Assembly: GCF_003428625.2 (NCBI RefSeq)
Contig: NZ_QVQT02000006.1
Location: 1-64,000, forward strand
DNA: 64,000 nt
Source: Paracidobacterium acidisoli
Lineage (GTDB): Bacteria; Acidobacteriota; Terriglobia; Terriglobales; Acidobacteriaceae
Direction: 5' to 3'
Below, piece by piece: positions 1-9,023 of the stretch; position 1 is the stretch's first letter; the number at the start of each line of letters is the position of its first letter. Made by a program: the position numbers and the translations under genes. A model generated the notes under the pieces. It was not told the origin of the DNA. It saw nothing but the letters and a program-made list of their open reading frames with translations, and did not search any database.

Positions 1-63
1 GGGTGAAAAGGGAAAGAGTTTACAGTCCCATGTCCAAAAGACGGACGGGGGGTAGCCTGATCC

Positions 64-117
64 GGGGCTGAAGCCCCTTTCTTTCGGATCTCTTTTCGGC
101 ACGGCTGAAGCCGTGCC
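64..117. repeat. Pair of GGCTgaAGCC-type palindromes
   Basis: Two short hairpins: GGGGCT-ga-AGCCCC at 64-77 and the perfect 9-bp stem GGCACGGCT-ga-AGCCGTGCC at 98-117. The second recurs with only the loop changed (aa) at 6775-6794. These look like REP/BIME-type elements, and the pairing at one site suggests a composite unit. Confidence 0.75.
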
Positions 118-139
118 CTGATACAAAGCGATGAGGCTT

Positions 140-209
140 CCCACCTTAGCTTCTCCACCCCAGCGAACTTTGTTCGCCGGGGACCCCGGTTCGCGAAGGT
201 GGGGCACCC
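140..209. repeat. 70-bp REP-like element, copy 1
   Basis: A 70-bp sequence that recurs without a mismatch at 3459-3528. It has outer inverted arms CCCACCTT / AAGGTGGG enclosing two tight hairpins, GCGAAC-ttt-GTTCGC and CCGGGG-a-CCCCGG, so the whole element can fold as a branched cruciform. There is no coding content. Exact identity over 70 bp points to recent or ongoing dispersal. Confidence 0.85.
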
Positions 210-233
210 CGGGATTTTTCGCAGAAGGAGGAA

Positions 234-287
234 ATGCAGATCCCTCCACTGCGCTTCACTGCGTTCCGCTTCGGTCGGGATGACAAG
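234..287. repeat. Second REP family, copy 1 (GCAGATCC...GGGATGACAA)
   Basis: The element begins with ATGCAGATCC and ends with GGGATGACAAGG. The same ends bound copies at 3541-3587 and 6623-6676, while the centre varies between copies and is usually self-complementary. It immediately follows the 70-bp element both here and at 3459, which suggests the two families travel or are targeted together. Confidence 0.7.
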
Positions 288-397
288 GAAAAGATGTCGG
301 GGATAACAGGGGCGGGGATTCAGGCGGCCGGTCCCATGTCCGAAAAACGGACCTGGGGCACCCCGGGATTCGTGTTCCGATGGGAACGAAAAATGCC

Positions 398-451
398 GGG
401 GCTGAAGCCCCTCTTCATCCGGCAGTTTTATCCCCCGGCTAAAGCCGGGGG
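398..451. repeat. Pair of GGCTgaAGCC-type palindromes
   Basis: Hairpin GGGGCT-ga-AGCCCC at 398-411, and a perfect 9-bp stem CCCCCGGCT-aa-AGCCGGGGG at 432-451. Same family and same paired arrangement as at 64-117. The right edge lies just outside the 3' end of the gene that stops at 439, so the second hairpin overlaps its last codons. Confidence 0.75.
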
Positions 452-765
452 CTTCTACCGGGTTTCGATGGCGCGAAGAGCGAGTCGCCGTAGTGCTCGA
501 CCAGGGGGAATGGCTCGTAGAAATGGTGGAGGGCCTGGCGCCACGGTTCGTACCGGTCCGACTGGCGGAAGCCGATGGTGTGGTCTTCGAGGCTCTGCCA
601 CGCGACGAGCAGCAGATAGCGGCCCGGAGTCTCGATGCAGGGGCGCACTTCAATCCAAAGGAAGCCGGGCGTGGCGGCGACCAGAGGCCGGGCTGCGGTC
701 ATTGCCGCTTCGAACTCCGCTTCGGCTCCGAGAATCACGTTGAGGATGGCGGTCTCAAGAATCAA
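439..765 (-). CDS. Antibiotic biosynthesis monooxygenase (ABM)-fold small protein
   Basis: A 108-residue protein of the dimeric ABM/ferredoxin-like fold. Family members include heme-degrading and quinone-type monooxygenases as well as many of unknown substrate. The sequence shows an N-terminal beta strand (ILETAILNV), a helix with FEAAMTAARPLVAATPGF, then the core strands around FLWIEVRPC and YLLLVAWQSLEDH, and a C-terminal PWRQALHHFYEPFPLVEHY segment; length fits a single-domain ABM. I chose a TTG start at 763-765 because GGAGG sits about 8 nt upstream, whereas the longer frame upstream is low-complexity. The start overlaps the 3' end of the diguanylate cyclase by 11 bp, implying translational coupling. 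The substrate cannot be told from sequence. Confidence 0.8.
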   Translation of the reverse strand: MILETAILNVILGAEAEFEAAMTAARPLVAATPGFLWIEVRPCIETPGRYLLLVAWQSLEDHTIGFRQSDRYEPWRQALHHFYEPFPLVEHYGDSLFAPSKPGRSPRL

Positions 766-2647
766 CGGACTCGCCTCCGGAGTCGCCGGTGAGCCTGCGG
801 ACAGAGAGGCTGTCCTCGGCTTCGACGCGGTTGCGTCCGGCATGTTTGGCGCGGTAGAGGGCTTCGTCGGCGATGCGCACGAGCTGGCTGCAGCTGTCGC
901 CGTCGATGGGCGAGAAGGTGGCCGAGCCGATGCTGATGGTGACGACGTCCCAGGCTGCGTTATTGCTGTGCGGAATGCGGCACTGCTCCACATCGGCGAG
1001 GATGCGCTGGGCGACTTCGAGCGAGCCGGAGGCGGCGGTGCCGGGCAGGATGATGGCGAACTCCTCGCCACCGTAGCGGGCGGCCAGGTCGGCGGAGCGT
1101 CCGGCAAAGAGAGCGATGGACTGGGCGATGCGGCGGAGGCAGTCGTCGCCGGCGAGATGGCCGTAGGCGTCGTTGTAGCGCTTGAAGTGGTCGACGTCGA
1201 TCATGAGCAGAGAGAGGGTGCTCTGCTCGCGCTGGGCGCGCGACCACTCCCGCTCAAGGGTTTCGTCGAAGCGGCGGCGGTTGGCAAGGCCGGTGAGGCC
1301 GTCGACGGTCGCGAGGCTTTCGACCATGCGGAAGGCCTTGTTCAGCTCTTCTTCGGCGGCGCGGCGGTCGGAGATGTCGCGGACGATGTTGACGAAGCCG
1401 GCGGGGCTTCCGGTGGCGGGATCGCGATAGAGACGGGGGTTGGTTTCAACCCAGTGGTACTCTCCCTGGCTGTTGCGGCAGCGGTAGGGGAGGGCGCGGG
1501 CCGGCTTCCCTTCCTCGCAGTCCTTCAGAAGCCGGGAGAGGCTGGCGACGTCGTCGGGATGAACGAGCTGGTGATAGCTGCCGCCGATCACGTCCTCCGG
1601 CATCCAGCCGAGGACTTCGGTCACGGAGGGGGAGACGTAGTCGCGGTGGCCTTCGAGATCAGTGAGGACGATGACATCGCGCGAGGCCTCGGCAAGCAGA
1701 CGGAAGCGCGCTTCGCTGGCCTGGAGGTTTTGCTGCAAACGTTTTCTCTCGGCAATGACGACTTCGGGGATATACAGCACGAGCATGGAGACGGCGAGGA
1801 AGCACTGGAGGAGGAGGATGCGTCCGGAGAGCGTGCCGCCGGAGATGAGCGCGGCCGGACCGCGATTCATGGTGGTGAAGAGACCGCCGACGACGGCCAC
1901 GAGCAGCAGCCCGAGCGCGGAGCCGGCGAGGCCGAGACGCAGGCCGAGCAGGAGCAGAAACGGCAGCACCAGAAAGAAGAGCGGAAAGCGGACCTGCCAG
2001 AAGACGAGGATGGTGACCAGAAGCAGAAGCGCGAAGAGGCTGATGATCTCGTTCCAGCGGCGCGACTGAAAGGGGCGGCTCTGCGTGAAGGCGAGGTAGA
2101 GCGGGGTGACGATGGTGATGCCGAGAGCGTCGGCGGTAAACCAGATCTGAAAGCGATGCAGCATCAGTCCGGAGAAATAGAAGCTGTGCTCGACGGCAGG
2201 CGAGGCGAGCAGCGAGGCCACTGCCGGAGCGAGAAACATTCCATAGAGCAGAAGGCTGATGAGCTGACGGCGCTGGGTGAGATCGGGGCGGGGCGCGATG
2301 ATGGGATAAAGAGGCAGAGCGGCGAGGAGAACCTCGAGCATGTTGCAGCTCGTAAGCCAGCCGGCCATCAGCGCTCTGTCGCCGAGGAGGATGTTGGCGG
2401 AAAAATCGATGAGCGCGGCGAGGATCAGCCAGACAGGCCACTGGCGGCGCGAGGAGCAGAGGAGAACGCCGAGGAGGAGTCCGTTGGAAGGCCAGAAGAT
2501 GGTGACGCCGCCGGCGCTCCAGCTGCGGGCATTGAGCAGAGAGGCGACGGCAAAGAGAACGATGAGCAGCAGGGCGATACCCGCAAGGCGGGAAAAGGAA
2601 GGAAAGTCATGCGATTCGGGATTGCGGGAAACACCAGGAGAGATCAT
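755..2647 (-). CDS. MASE1-PAS-GGDEF diguanylate cyclase
   Basis: A 630-residue inner-membrane sensor that would make cyclic di-GMP from two GTP. Residues about 18-300 form a MASE1-type multi-helix membrane sensor (FWPSNGLLLG near residue 51 is typical). Residues about 310-430 are a PAS domain (VLGWMPEDVIG) ending in a PAC-like segment, and about 440-605 a GGDEF domain. The active-site motif is GGEEF (526-530), which supports activity. The RxxD inhibitory site (R517-S-A-D520) sits five residues upstream, so product feedback inhibition is expected. No EAL domain is present. The downstream ABM-fold gene overlaps its stop, and groES is divergent. The start lacks a clear ribosome-binding site, so a slightly later start is possible. 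Confidence 0.92.
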   Translation of the reverse strand: MISPGVSRNPESHDFPSFSRLAGIALLLIVLFAVASLLNARSWSAGGVTIFWPSNGLLLGVLLCSSRRQWPVWLILAALIDFSANILLGDRALMAGWLTSCNMLEVLLAALPLYPIIAPRPDLTQRRQLISLLLYGMFLAPAVASLLASPAVEHSFYFSGLMLHRFQIWFTADALGITIVTPLYLAFTQSRPFQSRRWNEIISLFALLLLVTILVFWQVRFPLFFLVLPFLLLLGLRLGLAGSALGLLLVAVVGGLFTTMNRGPAALISGGTLSGRILLLQCFLAVSMLVLYIPEVVIAERKRLQQNLQASEARFRLLAEASRDVIVLTDLEGHRDYVSPSVTEVLGWMPEDVIGGSYHQLVHPDDVASLSRLLKDCEEGKPARALPYRCRNSQGEYHWVETNPRLYRDPATGSPAGFVNIVRDISDRRAAEEELNKAFRMVESLATVDGLTGLANRRRFDETLEREWSRAQREQSTLSLLMIDVDHFKRYNDAYGHLAGDDCLRRIAQSIALFAGRSADLAARYGGEEFAIILPGTAASGSLEVAQRILADVEQCRIPHSNNAAWDVVTISIGSATFSPIDGDSCSQLVRIADEALYRAKHAGRNRVEAEDSLSVRRLTGDSGGESVDS

Positions 2648-2877
2648 CGCCGTTTCTGTTGCATTCGAAGTACACTGACGGGCCCGAAGAGTCAGCAGAC
2701 AAAACCCTTCCAGGCGCTCTGCTTCGCCTTACATTATGACGTATCCCGCTGTTTCTTCGACTACTTCCGTAATGCAGAGACAGAAGGAAACGAGATCGCA
2801 AACCAGCCGAAACCGGTGAGCCGTACTTTATAACAAATATCTGAGCGACTTTCACTCATTTTTCATCGTCATCGGCC
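2648..2877. other. Intergenic region between the cyclase and the groES promoter
   Basis: A divergent spacer of about 230 bp. The reading frames through it are weak. On the minus strand a TATAAA-like hexamer about 180 bp upstream of the cyclase start could serve as a -10 element, but no convincing -35 was found. Nothing else was recognised. Confidence 0.4.
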
Positions 2878-2907
2878 TTGACAGTATTTTGGGGAAATCA
2901 GTATCGT
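2878..2907 (+). promoter_or_regulatory. Putative groESL housekeeping promoter
   Basis: A perfect -35 hexamer TTGACA at 2878-2883 is followed after 18 bp by TATCGT at 2902-2907, a 4/6 match to the -10 consensus. The CIRCE operator starts at the last base of this -10, so the initiation point would lie inside the operator, as is usual for HrcA-repressed promoters. Confidence 0.65.
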
Positions 2908-2933
2908 TAGCAATCGGAGGGTTAAAGTGCTAA
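2907..2933. promoter_or_regulatory. CIRCE operator (HrcA-binding site)
   Basis: The inverted repeat TTAGCAATC-N9-AAGTGCTAA matches the canonical CIRCE arms TTAGCACTC / GAGTGCTAA at 8 of 9 positions in each arm, with the exact 9-bp spacer. It overlaps the putative -10 of the groESL promoter, about 200 bp before groES. This predicts HrcA repression of groESL with heat induction; hrcA itself is not in the window. Confidence 0.92.
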
Positions 2934-3135
2934 CGGGCCGTGCGCGCCTGGCATACAGCACGTAACGCCTCTCTCGACCTGGCCGTGTTTCGCGTGCGGG
3001 ATGATCGGCAAAGCCCGGCAGGCCGTGACGTTTTATCCCAGACTGACCCTGATTTTCGGCGAGGCTGCCCCTCGCAATTCACAATTCCGGGTGCGCAGGC
3101 GCGCGATCCGGCAACTCCGAAGGAGAAGCAACGCA

Positions 3136-3447
3136 ATGGCAACTGCAACAGCGACGACTACGTTTACTCCGCTGCATGATCGCATCCTCGTCCGCCGTGT
3201 GGAAGAGGGCGAGACGATTCGCGGCGGCATCATCATTCCGGACTCGGCCAAAGAGAAGCCGCAGGAAGGCGAAGTGATCTCCGTGGGCAAGGGCAAGTCG
3301 AACGACGAAGGCAAGGTCTTCCCTCTCGACGTGAAGGCGGGCGACCGCGTGCTCTTCGGCAAGTACTCAGGCACCGAGATCAAGATCGATGGCGAAGAGT
3401 TCCTGATCATGCGTGAGGAAGAAGTCCTCGGCATTCTCAAGAAGTAG
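3136..3447 (+). CDS. groES: Co-chaperonin GroES (Hsp10)
   Basis: A 103-residue co-chaperonin that caps the GroEL ring in the cytoplasm during ATP-driven folding. The full-length sequence is recognisable: [26 protein letters not shown] (given here as the N-terminal strand plus the mobile loop around GETIRGGI), [45 protein letters not shown] start at ATG 3136, preceded by AGGAG at 3121-3125; the longer upstream frame is leader RNA. The N-terminus has a short Ala/Thr-rich tag (ATATATTT) before the conserved core. It is transcribed from the CIRCE-controlled promoter after a leader of about 200 nt, and is followed by groEL 189 bp downstream. Confidence 0.98.
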   Translation: MATATATTTFTPLHDRILVRRVEEGETIRGGIIIPDSAKEKPQEGEVISVGKGKSNDEGKVFPLDVKAGDRVLFGKYSGTEIKIDGEEFLIMREEEVLGILKK

Positions 3448-3458
3448 TCCTGGCCACG

Positions 3459-3528
3459 CCCACCTTAGCTTCTCCACCCCAGCGAACTTTGTTCGCCGGG
3501 GACCCCGGTTCGCGAAGGTGGGGCACCC
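3459..3528. repeat. 70-bp REP-like element, copy 2, inside the groESL operon
   Basis: Identical over all 70 bases to 140-209, with the same cruciform arms (CCCACCTT / AAGGTGGG). It lies between the groES stop and the groEL start, so it should be transcribed as a strongly folded part of the bicistronic mRNA, where it could affect processing or relative chaperonin dosage. Confidence 0.85.
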
Positions 3529-3540
3529 GGTGATCCGAAA

Positions 3541-3587
3541 AGCAGATCCCTCCGCTTCGCGCTACGCGCTCCGGTGGGGATGACAAA
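3541..3587. repeat. Second REP family, copy 2
   Basis: Begins GCAGATCCCTCC and ends GGGGATGACAA, with a self-complementary GC-rich centre. It follows the 70-bp element in the groES-groEL gap, repeating the order seen at 140-287. It ends about 50 bp before the groEL start. Confidence 0.7.
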
Positions 3588-3597
3588 TCTTTTGTAG

Positions 3598-5304
<1,707 letters not shown>

Positions 5305-5374
5305 ACTGCGCGTTTCGCGACACGCGCCTTGCGGCGCAGGACTGGCCGTCCAGGCATACGCGCCTGACGGCGCC

Positions 5375-5411
5375 AAAGGGGCTTCGCTTCGGCGAGGCCC
5401 CCTTTCTTTTG
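5375..5411 (+). terminator. Rho-independent terminator of groEL
   Basis: AAAGGGGC paired with GCCCCCTTT around a CGCttcgGCG inner stem, followed by CTTTT. It begins about 70 bp after the groEL stop on the same strand. Confidence 0.8.
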
Positions 5412-5511
5412 CAGCGGTTTCGTGTGCCCGGGTGGACAGCACGCTGCATGACAAGCGACCCACGCCCGTTCGACTCGCCTGCATCTCGCTCAGGGCAGGC
5501 TCAGGCAGCGC

Positions 5512-5543
5512 AGAAAAGCCCTCGCCGAAGCGAGGGCTTTTCT
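5512..5543. terminator. Bidirectional terminator between groEL and the beta-lactamase gene
   Basis: A perfect 14-bp stem, AGAAAAGCCCTCGC and its complement, closes a CGAA tetraloop, with A-rich and T-rich flanks on opposite sides. It sits between two convergent genes and should stop transcription from both: groEL from the left and the metallo-beta-lactamase from the right. Confidence 0.88.
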
Positions 5544-5594
5544 GTTTAGCGAGGATTTTTCGAAGGGCTTCTCTGCAGGGATTCGCGGGAAATA

Positions 5595-6512
5595 TCAGTG
5601 CGCGTCCTGCTGGCGTTTCAGCTCGGCGTGGAAGGCCTGCTCGCGCTCGATGACGGCGGAGCGGTAGCCGTCGGGATCGATCCAGACGGATTCGCCGGCT
5701 CCGGCTTTGTCTTTCTCAAGCTTGGGGAGCATGTCGAAGTAGGCTCCGTGCGCGCCGAGGAAGATATCGCAGGGCAGGCTTTTGAGCAGGGTAAAGGTCC
5801 TTTCGTAGTCGCCGACGATGCCGGGGTAGGACGCAGGATGGCCAGGGCGATTGACGAGGCGGTATCCGGGATTGACGTTCCAGCTGCCGACGATCACTAC
5901 GTTGAGCAGCTTCCCGCTGCTTCCCGGTCCGGCGGCGCGGGTCTTCATCGTCCAGGTGGTGCAGCCGCGGGTGTGGCCGGGGGTTTTATGCGCGACGAGG
6001 ACCGTACCGCCGAGGCGCACTTCATCGCCATCGTGCAGGACGCGGTCGACCTTTGCGGCGGGATAGTGATCGTTGGGGTAAGCGAAATCTTTCGCGCCGC
6101 CGCTTTCGACGACGGGCACGTCGCCGTCCATGACCATGTATTTCGCACCGGTGAGGTGGAGGATCTCGGCGCTGCCGGCGTCGTGGTCGGAGTGTGCGTG
6201 GCTGATGAGCAGGATCTTAATGTCGCGGAAGTGGAAGCCGAGCTGTTCGACGCTTTTGCGGATGAGCGCGGGAGAGCTTGTGAGGCTGGAGTTGATGAGG
6301 ATGTCGCCCTGCGGCGTGACGATGAGGTAGGAGGCGAGGTCTTTGCTGCCGACGTAGTAGAGATTGTTCGCAATGCGGAAGGGCGCGATGGGGGTGGTCC
6401 AGTCGGGATTGTCCGCAGCGCGCGCAGAGGCTGCGTATCCGGCGAGGAAGAGAGCGGCCAGGCACAGGCAGACCCTCCATCCGATTTGACGAGCGATTGT
6501 TTTTTGATTCAT
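5595..6512 (-). CDS. Subclass B3-like metallo-beta-lactamase, exported
   Basis: A 305-residue zinc hydrolase with a cleavable signal peptide (positively charged start, hydrophobic 14-25, ASARAAD near 29-34), so mature in the periplasm. The metallo-beta-lactamase fold is shown by HAHSDH (H105, H107, D109, H110), TPGHTRGCTTW (H180) and GAHGAYFD (H255). This full set corresponds to the B3 zinc ligands H116/H118/H196 and D120/H121/H263, and the GHTxGCTTW signature is typical of B3 enzymes such as L1, GOB and FEZ. I start at ATG 6512 because residues upstream lack a signal peptide and run through repeats. Carbapenem or penicillin hydrolysis is plausible but not proven; related hydrolases may act on other cyclic amides or lactones. 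Confidence 0.88.
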   Translation of the reverse strand: MNQKTIARQIGWRVCLCLAALFLAGYAASARAADNPDWTTPIAPFRIANNLYYVGSKDLASYLIVTPQGDILINSSLTSSPALIRKSVEQLGFHFRDIKILLISHAHSDHDAGSAEILHLTGAKYMVMDGDVPVVESGGAKDFAYPNDHYPAAKVDRVLHDGDEVRLGGTVLVAHKTPGHTRGCTTWTMKTRAAGPGSSGKLLNVVIVGSWNVNPGYRLVNRPGHPASYPGIVGDYERTFTLLKSLPCDIFLGAHGAYFDMLPKLEKDKAGAGESVWIDPDGYRSAVIEREQAFHAELKRQQDAH

Positions 6513-6622
6513 AGCGGTCTCAATTTTTGCAAAGGCGAAGAAATTCGTCCATAACCGGGCACGAGATGAAACGTCGCAATCATGGTGACATGTGGTGTCC
6601 GGCAATTCTTCAGGGATAAGAA

Positions 6623-6676
6623 ATGCAGATCCTGCGCAGCCGCCCGACGACGGCTGCGCAGGTCGGGATGACAAGG
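6623..6676. repeat. Second REP family, copy 3
   Basis: ATGCAGATCC at the left end and GGGATGACAAGG at the right end, enclosing a perfect 12-bp stem CCTGCGCAGCCG / CGGCTGCGCAGG (6631-6642 and 6651-6662). This copy shows the palindromic centre most clearly. Confidence 0.8.
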
Positions 6677-6735
6677 GTTGAAGGTTTTCATCACCCCGGG
6701 GATTCTGCAAATCCTGTGTCCGGACAGAGGGACAC

Positions 6736-6794
6736 GGCCCCCGGCTGAAGCCGCATGCATTGCTGGCTTCCTGCGGCACGGCTAAAGCCGTGCC
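6736..6794. repeat. Pair of GGCTaaAGCC-type palindromes
   Basis: An imperfect CCCGGCTGAAGCCG hairpin is followed by the perfect stem GGCACGGCT-aa-AGCCGTGCC at 6775-6794, the same unit as 98-117 with a changed loop. Confidence 0.7.
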
Positions 6795-6872
6795 CTTCTC
6801 CAGAAACATTCAAACCGGCTTACTGACGACGGCCTTTTCTGCGCGGCCGAGCTCAGCCGGCTTCCCCTGCGT

Positions 6873-8987
6873 TCAACCCGCTTCGCTGATCTGCAGCAGA
6901 AGCTGCTCGATGTCGCTGGTGGGCGGCAGGCAGGAGGTGCCCCGGCAGACCATGGCGAAGGCCGTTCCGCCGTGAAGCTGCGGCAGGCCAGGCAGCGTTT
7001 CAGCCAGCACGGGCGGCAGAGCGTCTGCGCTGACCTGGGAAGGCCGGAGCTGGATGACGGTTTTGTTGACGGCGTAGCGGGCGGTGGCGACGGTAGAGAA
7101 ACGGCGGGCCGGGTCGCCTTCTCCCACGACGACGACCTGCACGGAGGGCAGCAGAAGACGGTCGAGGGCGAGGCCGTAGCTGCCGGCATAGAGGCCGAAG
7201 TGCTCGATGACGCCAGCAAAGGTCTCGAGGGTGTCTTCTGCCTTCTCGCGGAGACCGGCGAGGCCGCTCAGGGCTTCGAGGCGCAGCAGGGCCGCGGCGG
7301 CGACGGGGTTGCCGGCGGGCGTGGGCGAGTCCTGCATGGGCTTGCGGCGTGCGGAGAGGGCGCCGAGCTTCGGCTCACTGTTCTGTTCGGTGTCGAAGAA
7401 ACCGCCGCCGGTCGCGTCGTAAAAGCGGGCGATCATGGTGTCCGCGAGCTGCTGCGCGTGCTGATACCAGCGCAGCTCGCCGGTGGCCTCCCACGCATCG
7501 ATGCAGGCGTGGATGAGGAAGGCATAGTCTTCGAGGACGCCGGAGACGCGGGTGCGGGCGGCTTCGCTCTCCGGATACGCGACGACGTGCGCGAGGCCGG
7601 TCTGCGGCTCCCACGCATCGCGCAGGATGCGGTCGAGGGATTTGAGGGCGAAGGCGCGGGGAGCTTCGGCATCGAGCACGCGGCCGGCGTCAAAGTAGGC
7701 GGAGATGGCCATCGCGTTCCATGCAGTGTAGAGGGTTTTGTCGATGAAGGGCGTGGGACGCGCGAGGCGCGAGGCGTAGAGCTTTTCCCGCGCGGAGAGC
7801 AGAAGCTGTCCGGCTTCTTCGATGCTGCGCGAGGCGCGCTGCGCGATCTCTTCGAGCGAATGGCGGATGTGCAGCACATTCTTTTGCGGATTGTGGTGCA
7901 TGTCGCCGATCTCGCCGATGTCGTAGTACGGGCCGGCGATGGCGAGCTCTTCGGGAGTGAGCGCGGCAGAGGCCTCGGCGCGGGTCCAGGTGAAGTAATC
8001 GCCGTCGTCGTCGAGCGAGGCGTCGGCATCCTGCGAAGCGTAGAAGCCGCCCTGCTCGCGGTCGGTGAGCCACTCGTTCATCCAGCGCATGATGTCGTTC
8101 GCGGTCTGCGCGAAGGCGGGATCGACGAAGGTCTGGAAGGCGTGGACGTAGTTGGCGAGCAGGCCGGCGTTGTCGTACAGCATTTTTTCGAAGTGCGGCA
8201 CGACCCAGCGCTCGTCGACGGAGTAGCGGTGGAAGCCTCCGGCGAGATGATCGTAGATGCCGCCCTCGGACATCTTCTTCAGCGTGACGGTGACGGTCTC
8301 CTTTGCCGGCTCGTTGCCGGTGCGGGCGGCGGTGTCGATGAGGAGATCGACGGCGGCGGGGTGCGGGAATTTAGGCTGCGAGCCGAAGCCGCCGTGGCGC
8401 GGGTCGAACTGGCTGATGGAGCTCTGCACGAGCTTGTCGATGATGCCGAGGGAGAGCGATGCAGAGCGGCCGGAGAAGGTCTCGCTGTGCTCGATGGCGG
8501 CGAAGACGCTGGCCGCGGATTCGAGGGCTTCGTCGCGGCGGGTCTTCCAGACGTCGGAGAGGGTGAGCAGGACGCGCTGGAAGCCGGGGCGGCCGTAGCG
8601 GTCGTCGGCAGGAAAGTAGGTTCCGCCAAAGAAGGGGCGGCCGTCGGGCGTGAGGATGGCGGTGAGCGGCCAGCCGCCCTGACCGCTCATGGCCTGCACG
8701 GCGGCCTGATAGCGGGCATCGACGTCAGGACGCTCATCGCGATCGACCTTGACGGCGATGAAGTGCCGGTTGATGACCTCGGCGAGCGCGGGGTTCTCGT
8801 AGGACTCGCGGTCCATGACGTGGCACCAGTGGCACCAGACGGCTCCGATATCGAGCAGGATGGGCTTGTCTTCCTTCGCGGCGGCGGCGAAGGCCGCTTC
8901 GCCCCACTCGTGCCACCGGATGGGCTGATGCATGGCCGAGCGCAGATAAGAGGATGCGGCGTGTTCGAGGGCGTTGAAAGAGGACAT
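6873..8987 (-). CDS. YyaL/SSP411-type thioredoxin-domain protein
   Basis: A 704-residue soluble protein of the DUF255/YyaL family. An N-terminal thioredoxin-like domain (residues about 1-165) has the motif WCHWCHVM with cysteines C52 and C55, followed by VDRDERPDVDARY and GQGGWPL, all family hallmarks. The remainder resembles an alpha/alpha-barrel of the N-acylglucosamine-2-epimerase type (GGFHRYSVDERWVVPHFEKMLYDNA, CxxxWN-like repeats). Length matches the family. The biochemical role is not established; a redox-linked or carbohydrate-active function has been proposed for homologues. It lies 36 bp downstream of the M20 peptidase gene on the same strand, so the two are probably co-transcribed. 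Confidence 0.9.
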   Translation of the reverse strand: MSSFNALEHAASSYLRSAMHQPIRWHEWGEAAFAAAAKEDKPILLDIGAVWCHWCHVMDRESYENPALAEVINRHFIAVKVDRDERPDVDARYQAAVQAMSGQGGWPLTAILTPDGRPFFGGTYFPADDRYGRPGFQRVLLTLSDVWKTRRDEALESAASVFAAIEHSETFSGRSASLSLGIIDKLVQSSISQFDPRHGGFGSQPKFPHPAAVDLLIDTAARTGNEPAKETVTVTLKKMSEGGIYDHLAGGFHRYSVDERWVVPHFEKMLYDNAGLLANYVHAFQTFVDPAFAQTANDIMRWMNEWLTDREQGGFYASQDADASLDDDGDYFTWTRAEASAALTPEELAIAGPYYDIGEIGDMHHNPQKNVLHIRHSLEEIAQRASRSIEEAGQLLLSAREKLYASRLARPTPFIDKTLYTAWNAMAISAYFDAGRVLDAEAPRAFALKSLDRILRDAWEPQTGLAHVVAYPESEAARTRVSGVLEDYAFLIHACIDAWEATGELRWYQHAQQLADTMIARFYDATGGGFFDTEQNSEPKLGALSARRKPMQDSPTPAGNPVAAAALLRLEALSGLAGLREKAEDTLETFAGVIEHFGLYAGSYGLALDRLLLPSVQVVVVGEGDPARRFSTVATARYAVNKTVIQLRPSQVSADALPPVLAETLPGLPQLHGGTAFAMVCRGTSCLPPTSDIEQLLLQISEAG

Positions 8988-9023
8988 CGTTATGCTTTCC
9001 TGGCGTTTTACGCGTTTGCGGCC

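Larger units (their letters stand above)
1..438. other. Non-coding region rich in REP-like palindromes
   Basis: No credible gene was found in this stretch; the reading frames that cross it are low-complexity and Arg/Gly/Pro-rich. It is packed with short palindromes of at least three families, described in separate entries at 64-117, 140-209, 234-287 and 398-451. Related copies occur at 3459-3587, 6623-6794 and 28311-28350. It probably represents an intergenic hot spot for REP-type insertion between the left-hand neighbour, which is outside the window, and the small gene ending at 439. Confidence 0.7.
6513..6872. other. Intergenic region with REP-like elements
   Basis: About 360 bp between the YyaL-type gene, which ends at 6873, and the beta-lactamase start. 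It holds the repeats described at 6623-6676 and 6736-6794 and must contain the promoter of the beta-lactamase gene in its left part. No operator resembling a BlaI/AmpR site was recognised, and no other gene was seen. Confidence 0.55.

Noticed and set aside
635-2833. A 732-residue open frame on the plus strand opposite the diguanylate cyclase
   Set aside because: Low-complexity Glu/Gly/Ala composition and no family resemblance; it is the antisense shadow of a high-GC gene with an intact MASE1-PAS-GGDEF product.
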